Below are positions 15,904-25,208 of a stretch of DNA of 64,000 nt, in pieces. Source of the DNA: Cloacibacterium sp. Lineage in GTDB: Bacteria; Bacteroidota; Bacteroidia; Flavobacteriales; Weeksellaceae. The DNA lies in the NCBI GenBank assembly GCA_017995195.1, contig JAGOJI010000001.1, positions 1 to 64,000 on the forward strand, in the 5' to 3' direction. The translations under genes and the position numbers were made by a program. Positions within the stretch are counted from its first letter, which is position 1, and every line of letters begins with the position of its first letter. The notes beneath the pieces are model-generated. The model was not told the DNA's origin, ran no database searches, and worked only from the letters and a program-made list of their open reading frames with translations.

Positions 15904-17463
15904 TTAAAAAGGCATATCATCGTCATCGTCATTCATGGAAGATGCCGAGAGATTGCTGTTGTCGTTATTAGGAAAAGCTACGGAAGGATCTATGGTTACT
16001 TTTATATTTTCAAAACCGCTGGGCTCGTTGGGCTGGGCAAAATGAGGTGTTTGGTAGCTTCCGAACATATCCAAATCGGTAAACTTGGCTAAGCTGGAGA
16101 AGAAAGAAAGCCTTACATCTGCAATAGAGCCGTTTCTGTGTTTTGCTATAATGAGTTCTGCCTGATTGGCAGAAGGAGTTTCATCTTCCCATTGTTCTAT
16201 TTTGTAATATTCGGGTCTGTAGATAAAAGATACAATATCGGCATCTTGTTCAATAGCTCCGGATTCTCTCAGATCCGAAAGTTGTGGTCTTTTGTTGGTT
16301 CGTGTCTCTACAGTTCTGGATAGCTGAGAGAGAGCAATTACAGGAACATTGAGTTCTTTGGCAATGGCTTTTAAGGATCGGGAGATGGTGGCAATTTCCT
16401 GCTCACGATTTCCTACTCCCTTATTGCCGCTACTTGCGGTCATGAGTTGCAGGTAATCCACCATAATGATTCTTACGCCGTGTTGCATCACTAATCTTCT
16501 GCATTTTGCCCGAAAATCGAATACCGATAAAGCGGGAGTTTCGTCTATATAAAGCGGTGCATTTTCCAACTCCGAAACATTGCTGAATAGCCTTTGCCAT
16601 TCTTCATCGGTCATTTGACCTTTACGCAATTTTTCTGAAGAAATTCCTGTTTCGGAGGCAATCATCCTTGTAATGAGCTGTACAGATGCCATCTCCAAAG
16701 AGAAGAGAGCCATGGGAATTTGGTGTTCTACCGCAATATTTCTTGCCATAGAGAGCAAAAACGCTGTTTTACCCATTGCAGGACGAGCTGCGATAATAAT
16801 AAGGTCGGAACTTTGCCAACCGCCAGTTTCTTTGTCCACGGCTTTGAATCCGGAAGGCACGCCGGAGAGCCCTTCCTTATCACGTAGTGATTTAATTTTG
16901 TCTATGGCTTCTTTAACCAAAGAATTTGCTGTATCAAACCCTTTTTTAATAGTTCCGTTGGTAATTTCGAAGAAGCCTTGTTCGGCTTTGTCGAGCAGTT
17001 CAAAAACGTCGGTTGATTCTTTGTATGAATTGTCGATTACATTGGCAGAAACGTTGATAAGGGATCGCAGAATAAACTTCTCTAAAATAACTCGGACATG
17101 ATATTCGATATGGGCAGAGGAACTTACGCCCATTGTTAAATCAATAATGTAATGGTCGCCTCCCGCAAACCCTAATTTATCGGTTCTTTTAAGTTCCTGA
17201 ATAACTGTCATTAAATCAACCGGATGGTTGTTTTCGTACAATTTCAAGATGGCTCTGAATATTTCCTGATGGCGAGGATCGTAGAAAACTTCCGGCTTTA
17301 GTAAGTCAATGGAGTAGTCTAAGCCTTTTTTATCAATCAAAAATGTTCCGATTACCAATTTTTCGAAATCTATAGCATTAGGTGGCATTTTCCCTTGAGA
17401 AATAGACAGTTCCTTTGCAAAGTTTCCGTGAATTAATGATGATAAAGTTTCTTTCTGAGCCAT
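15904..17463 (-). CDS. dnaB: Replicative DNA helicase DnaB
   Basis: DnaB is the hexameric 5'-3' helicase at the replication fork. The 519-residue protein, started at MAQKETLS (ATG ending at 17463), has the DnaB N-terminal domain at about 30-135, a linker helix, and the RecA-like domain from about 195. Walker A is ARPAMGKT at 226-233, Walker B IIMVDYLQL near 315, and the QLSRTVETR arginine-finger block follows. The acidic tail ending DDDDDMPF is common in this phylum. The proposed -7 box (17468-17475) sits only 4 bases from this ATG, so the message may be leaderless. No intein is present. Confidence 0.96.
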   Translation of the reverse strand: MAQKETLSSLIHGNFAKELSISQGKMPPNAIDFEKLVIGTFLIDKKGLDYSIDLLKPEVFYDPRHQEIFRAILKLYENNHPVDLMTVIQELKRTDKLGFAGGDHYIIDLTMGVSSSAHIEYHVRVILEKFILRSLINVSANVIDNSYKESTDVFELLDKAEQGFFEITNGTIKKGFDTANSLVKEAIDKIKSLRDKEGLSGVPSGFKAVDKETGGWQSSDLIIIAARPAMGKTAFLLSMARNIAVEHQIPMALFSLEMASVQLITRMIASETGISSEKLRKGQMTDEEWQRLFSNVSELENAPLYIDETPALSVFDFRAKCRRLVMQHGVRIIMVDYLQLMTASSGNKGVGNREQEIATISRSLKAIAKELNVPVIALSQLSRTVETRTNKRPQLSDLRESGAIEQDADIVSFIYRPEYYKIEQWEDETPSANQAELIIAKHRNGSIADVRLSFFSSLAKFTDLDMFGSYQTPHFAQPNEPSGFENIKVTIDPSVAFPNNDNSNLSASSMNDDDDDMPF

Positions 17464-17467
17464 AAGG

Positions 17468-17475
17468 CAAATATA
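17468..17475 (-). promoter_or_regulatory. Promoter -7 box for dnaB-rnhA
   Basis: Reverse complement TATATTTG fits TAnnTTTG. The distance to the chosen dnaB ATG is 4 bases, which places the transcription start at or next to the start codon. Confidence 0.5.
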
Positions 17476-17755
17476 AAATTTTAAAAAATGAAAGGAAACA
17501 TAATGTTGACAAATCACATGATTTGTCTTAAAGCAAAGATTATCAAATGGTTATTGCTATATGAATTGTTGGTAATTTTTTTTAGACCAGTTTCTTTTCC
17601 AAGACGGTTAAGAGGCTGTTTAAATTTTATTCAATAGTTTTTTATACAATCCCTCAATTTTCTTAATTTGAATAAACAAAGTTTAATATTAAGTCATTCA
17701 GTTAATTAAGGAAATAGTTAAGAAATCAATCAATTGATTTAGAATTAAATATATT

Positions 17756-17797
17756 AAGCCAAATTGCCTTAATTTGGCTTCGCCGAACCTAAAGGTT
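17756..17797. repeat. Paired hairpins in the dnaB upstream spacer
   Basis: AAGCCAAATT (17756-17765), 5-base loop, AATTTGGCTT (17771-17780) is a perfect 10-bp stem; it is followed by a second small hairpin GAACC-TAAA-GGTTTC. The whole 17476-18042 spacer is very AT-rich and otherwise shows no ORF, tRNA or repeat copy. Confidence 0.55.
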
Positions 17798-18016
17798 TCT
17801 TACTGTTAAAAATATTTTACAAATTTTAAACAGAATCTAAATTACATTAAAATTAATTTTTTAAATTTCCTAAAATTAGGAAGAAGTTAAGAAAATTTAG
17901 TTTAAGAATTGATTAATCAAACGTGTATTGTATTCATTAATAATGACTTATCTTTTTGGTGCTGATGTGTTCTTTCATGAAATTTTCGTGTGTTTGTCCT
18001 GTTTTTCTGAGTTAGA

Positions 18017-18050
18017 TTTGGAGCTAACTGACAAAAAAACACTAAATTTG
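18017..18050 (+). promoter_or_regulatory. Promoter for the TPR membrane protein gene
   Basis: TTTG (18017-18020), 22 bases, TAAATTTG (18043-18050); the ATG follows after 19 bases. Spacing is at the long end of the Bacteroidota range. Confidence 0.5.
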
Positions 18051-18069
18051 CCATCTCAAATTCAAACGA

Positions 18070-18636
18070 ATGAATAAATATATAAAATTTGTAATTGCAG
18101 CTTTGATGATTGCGGCAGGAATAGTATTAATGTTCAACAGGGAAATTGGTTGGGGAATAACATTGGTTGTACTGTCGGCTATCCCCATTCTTCTTTTCTT
18201 TAAAAATGAATATATTTTGTTGGCTTTTTGGAAAATGCGAGATCAAAAGATAGAGCAGGCAGCCAAGTGGCTTGCTAATATCAAAGATTACAAAACACAA
18301 CTTCACCGAAGTCAGTTTGGCTATTACCACTATATACTGGGACTTACACAGGCTCAAGATCAACCCATGAAAGCCGAAGGCTTAATGAAAAAGGCTTTGG
18401 ATTATGGCTTAAGCATGAAACATGACAGAGCTTTGGCAACCATGAATTTGGCTGCAGTAGCCTTATCAAAAGGAAGAAGACAAGAAGCTCAAAAACTGAT
18501 GGATGATGCCAAAAGGTTAGATACCGCCGGTATGCTTACCGAGCATCTTAAGACTATGAAGGATCAGCTGAAAATGCCGAGTATGCAAAAGCACATGCAC
18601 AACCCCAATATGAGACAAAGAGGGAAATTTTCTTAA
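18070..18636 (+). CDS. Membrane-anchored TPR-like protein
   Basis: A 188-residue protein with two hydrophobic segments at about residues 6-22 and 28-48, then a helical region with TPR-like repeats (AEGLMKKALDYGLSMKHDRALATMNLAAVAL and a second unit RRQEAQKLMDDAKRL are of that type), ending in a Met/His/Asn-rich tail. The two helices would anchor it in the inner membrane with the TPR part facing the cytosol, if the positive-inside pattern holds. TPRs bind other proteins; the partner is unknown. Its TAA stop forms a TTAA palindrome that also ends the convergent glycosyltransferase gene. Confidence 0.65.
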   Translation: MNKYIKFVIAALMIAAGIVLMFNREIGWGITLVVLSAIPILLFFKNEYILLAFWKMRDQKIEQAAKWLANIKDYKTQLHRSQFGYYHYILGLTQAQDQPMKAEGLMKKALDYGLSMKHDRALATMNLAAVALSKGRRQEAQKLMDDAKRLDTAGMLTEHLKTMKDQLKMPSMQKHMHNPNMRQRGKFS

Positions 18637-19784
18637 GAGGGAAACTTTTCTTTTAGATACGCAAGAAGATTATCTATTTTTTCTGCATTATTAAAATCAT
18701 TGAGTTTTTCATCAATGATTTTTTTTCTTTTATCATGGTCTGCAAAAGGTTTTTTCATCAGGTCTTTGATTGCTTCTGTTAGAGAAGTTTCATCGGTTGT
18801 TAAGCAACAAAGAGACTGAAGATCCTTATCGTCTACAATATTTTCATTAATAATACAATGCCTGGAACAGTACAAGGAATTAATGAGCTTCAGTTTGGTG
18901 CCCGACTTTTGGAAAGACCAAGAAATACAGATGTGTGCTTCCTCCATGAGCTCTTTTAGCTGCTGAAAACCATCAATGAATTTGAAAGAAATATTGGAGT
19001 AGGGCTTTATAACCTTCTTTATAAAAGATGGGCATGAACCGGAGGAAATTACCAACGAATAGTCAGGAATTTTCTTAAAAACGGAGACTAAAAACGCTAC
19101 ACATTTTCTATTGTCCGAGATGGTTAAATCGCCATGATACAACACAAATTTTCCAAAGCCATTTAGGTTTTTAGACTCTCTATTTCCATGAAAAACGGGG
19201 ATATAATGGGTTTCCGGATTTATTTTTTCGAAAAATTCAGTTTCATTATGAGAAAGTGTTAGAGCAGCATTACACGCCAGAGTCACCTGTTTCTCGTAGT
19301 TAAGGTATTTTTTTGCCTCTGCTTGGTAGATTTTCTTCTTGTAGAATGATTTTTCACTTTTTGAAAGCCCTAAGTAGTAGTTGCTTTCTATATTGTGCAT
19401 TCGTACAATTTTAATTCTGTTTTTTAAACTTTCCTCCAAGATAACCTTGGTCGTTTTCATCGCCTCAAAAAGGATAGGAGCCTTGTTTTTTGTAAGGTTG
19501 TGTAGGAGTTTTTTATCATTTCTTGCTTCTACCGAAAATGGCAACGAACTCATAAAATGAGAGGGTTTGAATTGTGTCTTATAAAAGAAAATATCAGAGG
19601 TTATGCCTTGCAAGGCATTTGTATTTTTAGGAATTTTCTTTACAAAACAGTGCAGATAAATGTGATAGCCGAGTTGGTGCAGTGCCTTTATTTTGAAAAA
19701 AACATCAATAATCCCACCATAATTGGGCGGGTATGGATAATCGAAAGAAACCACGTGAAGTTCTTTGGCTGTACTTTTTTTCAA
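18633..19784 (-). CDS. Glycosyltransferase (GT-B type)
   Basis: A 383-residue cytosolic glycosyltransferase. The N-terminus VVSFDYPYPPNYGGIIDVF is the glycine-rich acceptor loop of GT-B enzymes of the GT1/GT4 group, and the C-terminal half has GKFVLYHGDLTISDNRK, the start of the nucleotide-sugar domain. A clean EX7E motif is not obvious, so the exact CAZy family is uncertain. It is the third gene of the sufE-GT9-GT run, 11 bases after the GT9 gene, and probably works on LPS core or another surface glycan. Confidence 0.75.
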   Translation of the reverse strand: MKKSTAKELHVVSFDYPYPPNYGGIIDVFFKIKALHQLGYHIYLHCFVKKIPKNTNALQGITSDIFFYKTQFKPSHFMSSLPFSVEARNDKKLLHNLTKNKAPILFEAMKTTKVILEESLKNRIKIVRMHNIESNYYLGLSKSEKSFYKKKIYQAEAKKYLNYEKQVTLACNAALTLSHNETEFFEKINPETHYIPVFHGNRESKNLNGFGKFVLYHGDLTISDNRKCVAFLVSVFKKIPDYSLVISSGSCPSFIKKVIKPYSNISFKFIDGFQQLKELMEEAHICISWSFQKSGTKLKLINSLYCSRHCIINENIVDDKDLQSLCCLTTDETSLTEAIKDLMKKPFADHDKRKKIIDEKLNDFNNAEKIDNLLAYLKEKFPS

Positions 19785-19795
19785 TGAAAGCGAGA

Positions 19796-20761
19796 TTAAA
19801 TTTTATCGAGAATATGCTGTATTTTAATTTCTTCCAAGCAAGCCCAATCTCCTCGGTAGCATTTTTTGTCACCAAAAACTGAGCAAGGTCTACAGGTAAG
19901 ATCTTTTATTTGAACGACATCTTTTTCACTTTGTCCGTATCCTAAGAATCCGGCAAAAGGATGTGTAGCTCCCCAAACGGAAATACACCGAGTTCCTACC
20001 AAACTTGCCAGGTGCATATTGGCAGAGTCCATAGAAATCATAACTTCTAAATGAGAGATGTGTTCTATTTCTTCTCGGAGAGAGAGTCTTCCGGCTAAGG
20101 ACTCGGTATTGGGAATTTGCTTTTCCCATGAGGAGAGAATATCGGTTTCATTTTTTCCTCCTCCAAAAAAATAAACTTTATAGGTTTGGGAAAGTATTTT
20201 CACCAGTTCAAAAGATTTTTCCAGCGGAAGCATCTTGCCTTCATGTTGTGCAAAAGGAGCAATGCCAATACCGTTTTTTGGGGAAGAAATAGGTTTTAGT
20301 TGATGAGAAAGTGTAAGAGAAAATCCCATTTTTCTAAAGACATCGGCGTACCGTTCAACGGTTTTTTTGAGTTGAATTTTTTCGAGATTTTTTACATCCG
20401 TAAGTCGCTTTTTTTCCTCTTTTCCTTTTTCAATTTTATATACGCGGTAGCCTTTTCGGGTAAGAATAATGTTGAGTATTTTGGATCTGATGACATCATG
20501 TAAATCGGCAATCATATCCGGTTCAAACTCCTTAATGAGTGATTTCGATAACTTGCTCATGCCCCCAAAACCCTTGTACTGTTCGAAATCTATCCCCTTG
20601 AATGTAAGTCTTGGCAATCCGTGAAACAGGTCTTTGAAGTTGTTTCTGGAAACCATTATAATTTCCACATCGGGATTTTGTTCCAAAAATTCACGAAAAA
20701 CAGGAACAGTCATCGCAACATCACCGAAGGCAGAAAAACGATATGCTAATATTTTTTTCAC
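19796..20761 (-). CDS. Family 9 glycosyltransferase (LPS heptosyltransferase-like)
   Basis: A 321-residue GT-B enzyme of family GT9, which includes heptosyltransferases WaaC/WaaF of the LPS inner core. N-terminal AYRFSAFGDVAMTVPVFREF and C-terminal SMDSANMHLASLVGTRCISVWGATHP, the nucleotide-sugar site, are typical. Four cysteines close to the C-terminus (CRPC..KCYRGDWACL) match the Cys-rich tail seen in many GT9 members. Its start overlaps the sufE stop by 4 bases (ATGA). The sugar could be heptose or another; Bacteroidota cores often differ from enterics. Confidence 0.85.
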   Translation of the reverse strand: MKKILAYRFSAFGDVAMTVPVFREFLEQNPDVEIIMVSRNNFKDLFHGLPRLTFKGIDFEQYKGFGGMSKLSKSLIKEFEPDMIADLHDVIRSKILNIILTRKGYRVYKIEKGKEEKKRLTDVKNLEKIQLKKTVERYADVFRKMGFSLTLSHQLKPISSPKNGIGIAPFAQHEGKMLPLEKSFELVKILSQTYKVYFFGGGKNETDILSSWEKQIPNTESLAGRLSLREEIEHISHLEVMISMDSANMHLASLVGTRCISVWGATHPFAGFLGYGQSEKDVVQIKDLTCRPCSVFGDKKCYRGDWACLEEIKIQHILDKI

Positions 20762-21177
20762 GATTGGAGTTGATAAGCTACAGCGTAGAATTTTATCTGT
20801 TTAGTCATTGCCATTAGCCCATTGGCACGCGAAGGCGACAAGAATTCTTGCAAGCCGATTTCGGAGATAAAGTTAAAATCCGAATCAATGATTTCCTGCG
20901 TAGAATGCCCGCTATAAATTCGAACCAATAGAGAAACGATTCCTTTGGGTAAAATCCCGTCGGAATCTGCATCGAAGAAAAGCTTTCCATCTTTAAATTC
21001 GGCATCGATCCATACTTTGGATTGGCAACCTTTTATGAGGTTTTCCTCTGTTTTTTGTTCCTCGGGCAGACCACGGAGTTCTTTGCCCAAATCAATGAGG
21101 TATTCGTATTTTTCTTCCCAGTCGGCTAAGAAGGCGAACTCATCAACCAGTTCTTTCTGTTTTTCTTTAATCGTCAT
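20758..21177 (-). CDS. sufE: SufE-family sulfur acceptor
   Basis: SufE takes persulfide sulfur from the cysteine desulfurase SufS and passes it to the Fe-S scaffold. The protein is 139 residues from MTIKEKQKELVDEF (ATG ending at 21177), the usual length. The active-site cysteine is in GCQSKVW at about residue 51, followed by DGILPKGIVSLL and ANGLMAMTKQI, both conserved in the family. The rest of the suf operon is not in the window. It is first in a run with two glycosyltransferases, coupled by an ATGA overlap, which is positional rather than functional as far as I can see. Confidence 0.92.
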   Translation of the reverse strand: MTIKEKQKELVDEFAFLADWEEKYEYLIDLGKELRGLPEEQKTEENLIKGCQSKVWIDAEFKDGKLFFDADSDGILPKGIVSLLVRIYSGHSTQEIIDSDFNFISEIGLQEFLSPSRANGLMAMTKQIKFYAVAYQLQS

Positions 21178-21191
21178 ACGCTCCGTTTTTG

Positions 21192-21199
21192 CAAATATA
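21192..21199 (-). promoter_or_regulatory. Promoter -7 box for sufE-GT9-GT operon
   Basis: Reverse complement TATATTTG fits TAnnTTTG and lies 14 bases above the sufE ATG; CGGAG just before the start could act as a weak ribosome site. Confidence 0.5.
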
Positions 21200-21223
21200 A
21201 AAAAATGCAATTATTTACAGGAT

Positions 21224-21442
21224 TCACAGAGATTTTCTGAAAAACAGATAATACACCTGTACCAGGCAAATGACTACATTCGGGATAATGATGGGAAACA
21301 TCCAGTTATTCAGAATTCCATAAGCCACAAAAGCTATACAGCCAATCATATTCACAAAGCGTATTTTTCGAATATCTTTCAGTACAAAACTCAGTACAAC
21401 AAAAAAAGAGGCAACATAGCCGATAGATTCAATCCAATTCAT
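21224..21442 (-). CDS. Small inner membrane protein, YgjV-like
   Basis: A 72-residue protein with three hydrophobic helices, started at MNWIESIGYVASFFVVLSF (ATG ending at 21442). The open frame runs 40 codons further up but that part does not look like protein and starts from a poor context. The pattern, with short charged turns such as KDIRKIRFVN and a Gly-Ile-Leu-Asn-Asn-Trp turn, is that of the small YgjV-type membrane proteins that are often mislabelled in databases. Function unknown. It is divergent from clpC. Confidence 0.68.
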   Translation of the reverse strand: MNWIESIGYVASFFVVLSFVLKDIRKIRFVNMIGCIAFVAYGILNNWMFPIIIPNVVICLVQVYYLFFRKSL

Positions 21443-21574
21443 TCTAATACAGTTGAAATAAAGGGCGAAAGATAAAGACAAAAAATCAATTTCCAAAATA
21501 TCGGGTGTCATAAAGTCACAAAAAAACTTTGGTAAAGATTTTGTAATCCAATACATGACCAATATTAGTAAAAA

Positions 21575-21582
21575 TAGTTTTG
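21575..21582 (+). promoter_or_regulatory. Promoter -7 box for clpC
   Basis: TAGTTTTG matches TAnnTTTG, 47 bases before the clpC ATG. No -33 at good spacing. No CIRCE element or CtsR-type heptad repeat was seen in this spacer. Confidence 0.45.
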
Positions 21583-21628
21583 CTAATTAATTTTTTAGTC
21601 CTAATTTAGTAAGGTATATAATAATTTT

Positions 21629-24148
21629 ATGGAAAATAGATTTTCAGATGGTTTAGATAAAGTTCTTAAACAAAGTAAATCCGAAGCAAAAAGATTGCAA
21701 AGCGAGTTTTTGAATACAGAACATTTTCTATTAGGAATCATCAATACGGATAATTCTGCAAGAGATATTTTGGAAACATTGAAAGCTGATTTAACGCAAA
21801 TTAGACGGAAAATAGAGAATATCAACATCAATAATAATTTGCTTACCAACAAAAGCGAAAACATAGTACCTACCAAAATGGCAGACTATGCCTTGAAAAG
21901 AGCTCACCTGGAAAGCAAGCAGTACCGTTCGGAAGACATCAATACAGTGCATTTGCTGTTGGGTATTCTTTATAAGATAGACGATCCCACCACCAGTATA
22001 TTGGAGGCTTATGATATCGACTACGAGGGCGTGGCAAAAGAATACCAAGCCATGCTAAAAAACAGCGGGCAACTGCCAAAAGCAAGTGCTTATGAAGACG
22101 ATGAAGAGAAAGATGATGCTTTCGGACAAATGCGTAAGCCTACCGGAAATATAGGTGTTGGCAAAAGTAAAACACCTACTTTGGATAACTTCGGAAGAGA
22201 CCTAACCGGTCTGGCAAGAGAAGGGAAACTGGATCCTGTTATCGGTCGTGAAAAAGAAATCGAGCGGGTTTCCCAAATTTTGAGCAGAAGAAAAAAGAAT
22301 AATCCTCTGCTTATTGGGGAGCCGGGCGTAGGAAAATCTGCGATTGCCGAAGGCTTAGCACTTAGAATTTACCAGAAAAAAGTATCTCGTGTTTTGTATA
22401 ATAAGCGTGTGGTAACACTAGATTTGGCAAGCTTGGTAGCAGGCACCAAGTATCGTGGACAGTTCGAAGAGCGAATGAAAGCCATTATGACGGAGTTGGA
22501 AAAAAACAGAGATGTAATCCTGTTTATAGATGAGTTGCACACCATTGTAGGAGCAGGAAGTTCCACGGGATCTTTAGATGCTTCCAACATGTTCAAGCCG
22601 GCTTTGGCAAGAGGCGAGATTCAGTGCATTGGAGCAACCACTTTAGATGAGTACAGACAGTACATAGAAAAAGACGGAGCACTGGAAAGAAGATTCCAAA
22701 AAGTAATGGTAGAACCTACCAGTATTGAGGAAACAATTTTAATTTTAAATCAAATCAAAGACAAATACGAAGAACACCACAACGTTGTATATACCGATGA
22801 GGCTATAAAAGCTTGTGTAAACCTTACTTCAAGGTACATTACCGATCGTTTTTTGCCGGACAAGGCATTAGATGCTTTAGATGAAGCCGGTTCCCGTGTT
22901 TATATTAAAAACATGAAGGTTCCTACAGAAATTATAGCAACCGAAAAAAAGATTGAAGAAATTAAAGATTTGAAACAAAGAGCTGTAAAAGCTCAGGATT
23001 ATTTGGAAGCCAGAAAGCTGAAAGATGAAGAAGAAAGGTTGATAATTGAACTTAATATAGCACAGGAAGCCTGGAACAAAAATGTAAAAGATAAAAAAGA
23101 AGAAGTTACCGAAGAGAATGTTGCAGAAGTAGTGTCTATGATGAGCGGTGTTCCTGTAACAAAAGTGGGCAAAAGCGAACTCGATAAGCTCTCCCAAATG
23201 GATACGCTACTCAACGGAAAGGTAATTGGGCAAGAAGATGCGGTGAAAAAAGTGGTAAAAGCCATACAAAGAAACAGAGCAGGCCTCAAAGACCCTAACC
23301 GACCAATAGGAACCTTTATTTTCCTCGGAACTACAGGGGTCGGGAAAACGGAGCTGGCAAAAGTAATGGCAAAAGAACTTTTCGACTCCGATGATGCTCT
23401 TATTAGAATTGATATGAGCGAATATATGGAGAAGTTTGCCGTGTCCAGATTGGTAGGAGCTCCTCCGGGATATGTAGGTTACGAGGAAGGCGGACAACTC
23501 ACAGAAGCCGTTCGCAGAAAGCCTTATGCGGTAGTTCTTTTGGACGAAATAGAGAAAGCACACCCCGATGTTTTCAATATTTTGTTGCAAATTTTAGATG
23601 AAGGACACGTTACCGACAGCTTAGGCAGAAAGGTGGATTTCAGAAATACCATTATCATCCTTACCTCTAATATAGGAACAAGGGATCTGAAAGATTTTGG
23701 AGATGGAGTAGGTTTCGGAACCAATGCCAAAAAATCAACAACAGATGCCAGAGCCCGAAGCACAATAGAAAGTGCTTTGAAAAAAGCATTTGCTCCCGAA
23801 TTTTTGAACAGAATAGATGATATTATTTTCTTCAATGCTCTTCAAAAAGAAGACATCAGAAAAATTATTGATTTGGAACTGAACAAGCTCTATACTCGTT
23901 TAGAAAAACTAAATTACCAAGTAGAACTTACCGATGATGCCAAAGATTTCATCGCCGAAAAAGGTTGGGATAAAGACTTTGGTGCCAGACCACTAAAGAG
24001 AGCCATTCAAAAATATATTGAGGACTTGTTGGCAGAAATGCTTGTTAATAAACAAATGACGGAGGGCGATAAAATAGTCTTAGAACTCAACGAAACCAAA
24101 GACGGATTGGCAGGAAAATCAAAAGAAGAAGTAGAACGTGTTTCGTAG
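21629..24148 (+). CDS. clpC: ATP-dependent Clp protease ATP-binding subunit ClpC
   Basis: ClpC is a Hsp100 unfoldase that feeds proteins to ClpP. The 839-residue protein has the double Clp_N repeat at residues 1-145 (EHFLLGI and VHLLLGI are its markers), a first AAA+ module with Walker A GEPGVGKSA near 232, a UVR/M-domain coil near EARKLKDEEERL at about 455-465, and a second AAA+ module with GTTGVGKTE near 570 and the C-terminal D2-small domain. The short middle domain distinguishes it from ClpB. It stands alone, divergent from a small membrane protein gene, with a hairpin terminator at 24213. Confidence 0.95.
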   Translation: MENRFSDGLDKVLKQSKSEAKRLQSEFLNTEHFLLGIINTDNSARDILETLKADLTQIRRKIENININNNLLTNKSENIVPTKMADYALKRAHLESKQYRSEDINTVHLLLGILYKIDDPTTSILEAYDIDYEGVAKEYQAMLKNSGQLPKASAYEDDEEKDDAFGQMRKPTGNIGVGKSKTPTLDNFGRDLTGLAREGKLDPVIGREKEIERVSQILSRRKKNNPLLIGEPGVGKSAIAEGLALRIYQKKVSRVLYNKRVVTLDLASLVAGTKYRGQFEERMKAIMTELEKNRDVILFIDELHTIVGAGSSTGSLDASNMFKPALARGEIQCIGATTLDEYRQYIEKDGALERRFQKVMVEPTSIEETILILNQIKDKYEEHHNVVYTDEAIKACVNLTSRYITDRFLPDKALDALDEAGSRVYIKNMKVPTEIIATEKKIEEIKDLKQRAVKAQDYLEARKLKDEEERLIIELNIAQEAWNKNVKDKKEEVTEENVAEVVSMMSGVPVTKVGKSELDKLSQMDTLLNGKVIGQEDAVKKVVKAIQRNRAGLKDPNRPIGTFIFLGTTGVGKTELAKVMAKELFDSDDALIRIDMSEYMEKFAVSRLVGAPPGYVGYEEGGQLTEAVRRKPYAVVLLDEIEKAHPDVFNILLQILDEGHVTDSLGRKVDFRNTIIILTSNIGTRDLKDFGDGVGFGTNAKKSTTDARARSTIESALKKAFAPEFLNRIDDIIFFNALQKEDIRKIIDLELNKLYTRLEKLNYQVELTDDAKDFIAEKGWDKDFGARPLKRAIQKYIEDLLAEMLVNKQMTEGDKIVLELNETKDGLAGKSKEEVERVS

Positions 24149-24212
24149 AAAAGGCTAAGAAAAAGAAATTCTTTGACACTATTTTCGGCCCAGAAAATAA
24201 CAAACCAATACA

Positions 24213-24244
24213 AAAGCCTGTAGTATTTTTCTACGGGCTTTGTA
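24213..24244 (+). terminator. Terminator after clpC
   Basis: AAAGCCTGTAG (24213-24223) pairs with CTACGGGCTTT (24231-24241) through one G-T pair, with a 7-base T-rich loop. Its right arm covers the stop codon of the convergent glycosyltransferase gene. The downstream T tract is short. Confidence 0.55.
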
Positions 24245-25208
24245 ATTCTATAATTTCTTGTATTATTTTTTCTGTATTATCAGGGTAGTCTACTGTTGTC
24301 CGTTTATTACTTTTTACCCAAGATTCAATTTTTCCACCGTCCAGATTTTCAGAAGTAGGAACGCCCATAAGCTCCAGAGCTTTGGCATTGTATTCTTGTT
24401 CGAGCTGTTTTTTTATAGGAATCACAAAGAGTTTTTTGTTTAGAAACAAAGCCTCGGAAGGAAGCTCGAATCCTGCTCCGCACAACACTCCCTTACAGGA
24501 TTCCAATGTTTTAAGAAAACGTTCTTCATCAATAGGGATAAACTCACAATTTTCGTCCCGAAAACCTTCTTGGCTGTATTTAGAAAAAATCTTCCACGGC
24601 ACATTGATGCGTTTGAGTACCAAAGCGAGGTTTTCATTAGAAAAAGCGGGTAGATAAACCAAATAATCTTCTCCTAAAAAAGGTTTGAGTTCTCTTACTT
24701 TTTTTCGGATAACGGGAGTGAAAATTTTGGGGTGGTAAGACTGGAAATGAAAACCATATTTTTCTTTTATAGGAGCGTAGAACCGAATGATGGATTGAGC
24801 TAATCTGCTTATTTTATCCGGTTTAGGCGTTTCTTGAAACCAAAGACTGCTTTGGTGGGAAAGAGAAATAATATTTCCACCTCTGAGTTGGCATGCCCAA
24901 GCAGTAACCGGCTCGAAATCATTAATAATTAAATCGTATTCTTTAACAGGAGCTTCCAGCACGTTTTTGAGGAACTTTACTAATCGGTTTTTGAAAAAAA
25001 TGGCAGAATAAGATAAGGCTCCGCCTTTGTCATAAAACAACGAAAGCCCATCGTAGGAGTAGCGTATAGGAAAACCAAGTTCTATTTGGGCTTGGCTGCC
25101 ACTTGCCAAAATATCTACTGTTCCGTATTTCTTTAGAAAGGGGATAATGTCCTGAGCTCTTGCTAAATGCCCATTTCCGGTACGTTGAACAGCGTATAGT
25201 ATTTTCAT
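24231..25208 (-). CDS. Glycosyltransferase, MurG/GT28-like GT-B fold
   Basis: A 325-residue protein started at MKILYAVQRTGNGHLARAQ (ATG ending at 25208). GNGHLAR near residue 12 is the glycine-rich loop of GT28-type enzymes, and the C-terminal part has LCGAGFELPSEALFLNKKLFVIP, which is the nucleotide-sugar site with the conserved Glu and Pro. The acceptor is unknown. The start overlaps the LpxH-like gene's stop by 4 bases (ATGA), so the two are co-translated, and an LPS or glycolipid job is a fair inference. Confidence 0.78.
   Translation of the reverse strand: MKILYAVQRTGNGHLARAQDIIPFLKKYGTVDILASGSQAQIELGFPIRYSYDGLSLFYDKGGALSYSAIFFKNRLVKFLKNVLEAPVKEYDLIINDFEPVTAWACQLRGGNIISLSHQSSLWFQETPKPDKISRLAQSIIRFYAPIKEKYGFHFQSYHPKIFTPVIRKKVRELKPFLGEDYLVYLPAFSNENLALVLKRINVPWKIFSKYSQEGFRDENCEFIPIDEERFLKTLESCKGVLCGAGFELPSEALFLNKKLFVIPIKKQLEQEYNAKALELMGVPTSENLDGGKIESWVKSNKRTTVDYPDNTEKIIQEIIELQSP

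Noticed and set aside
17464-18069. tRNA or small RNA gene in the 600-base dnaB upstream spacer
   Set aside because: Only AT-rich sequence and two simple hairpins; no cloverleaf, no GTTCRA-type T-arm.
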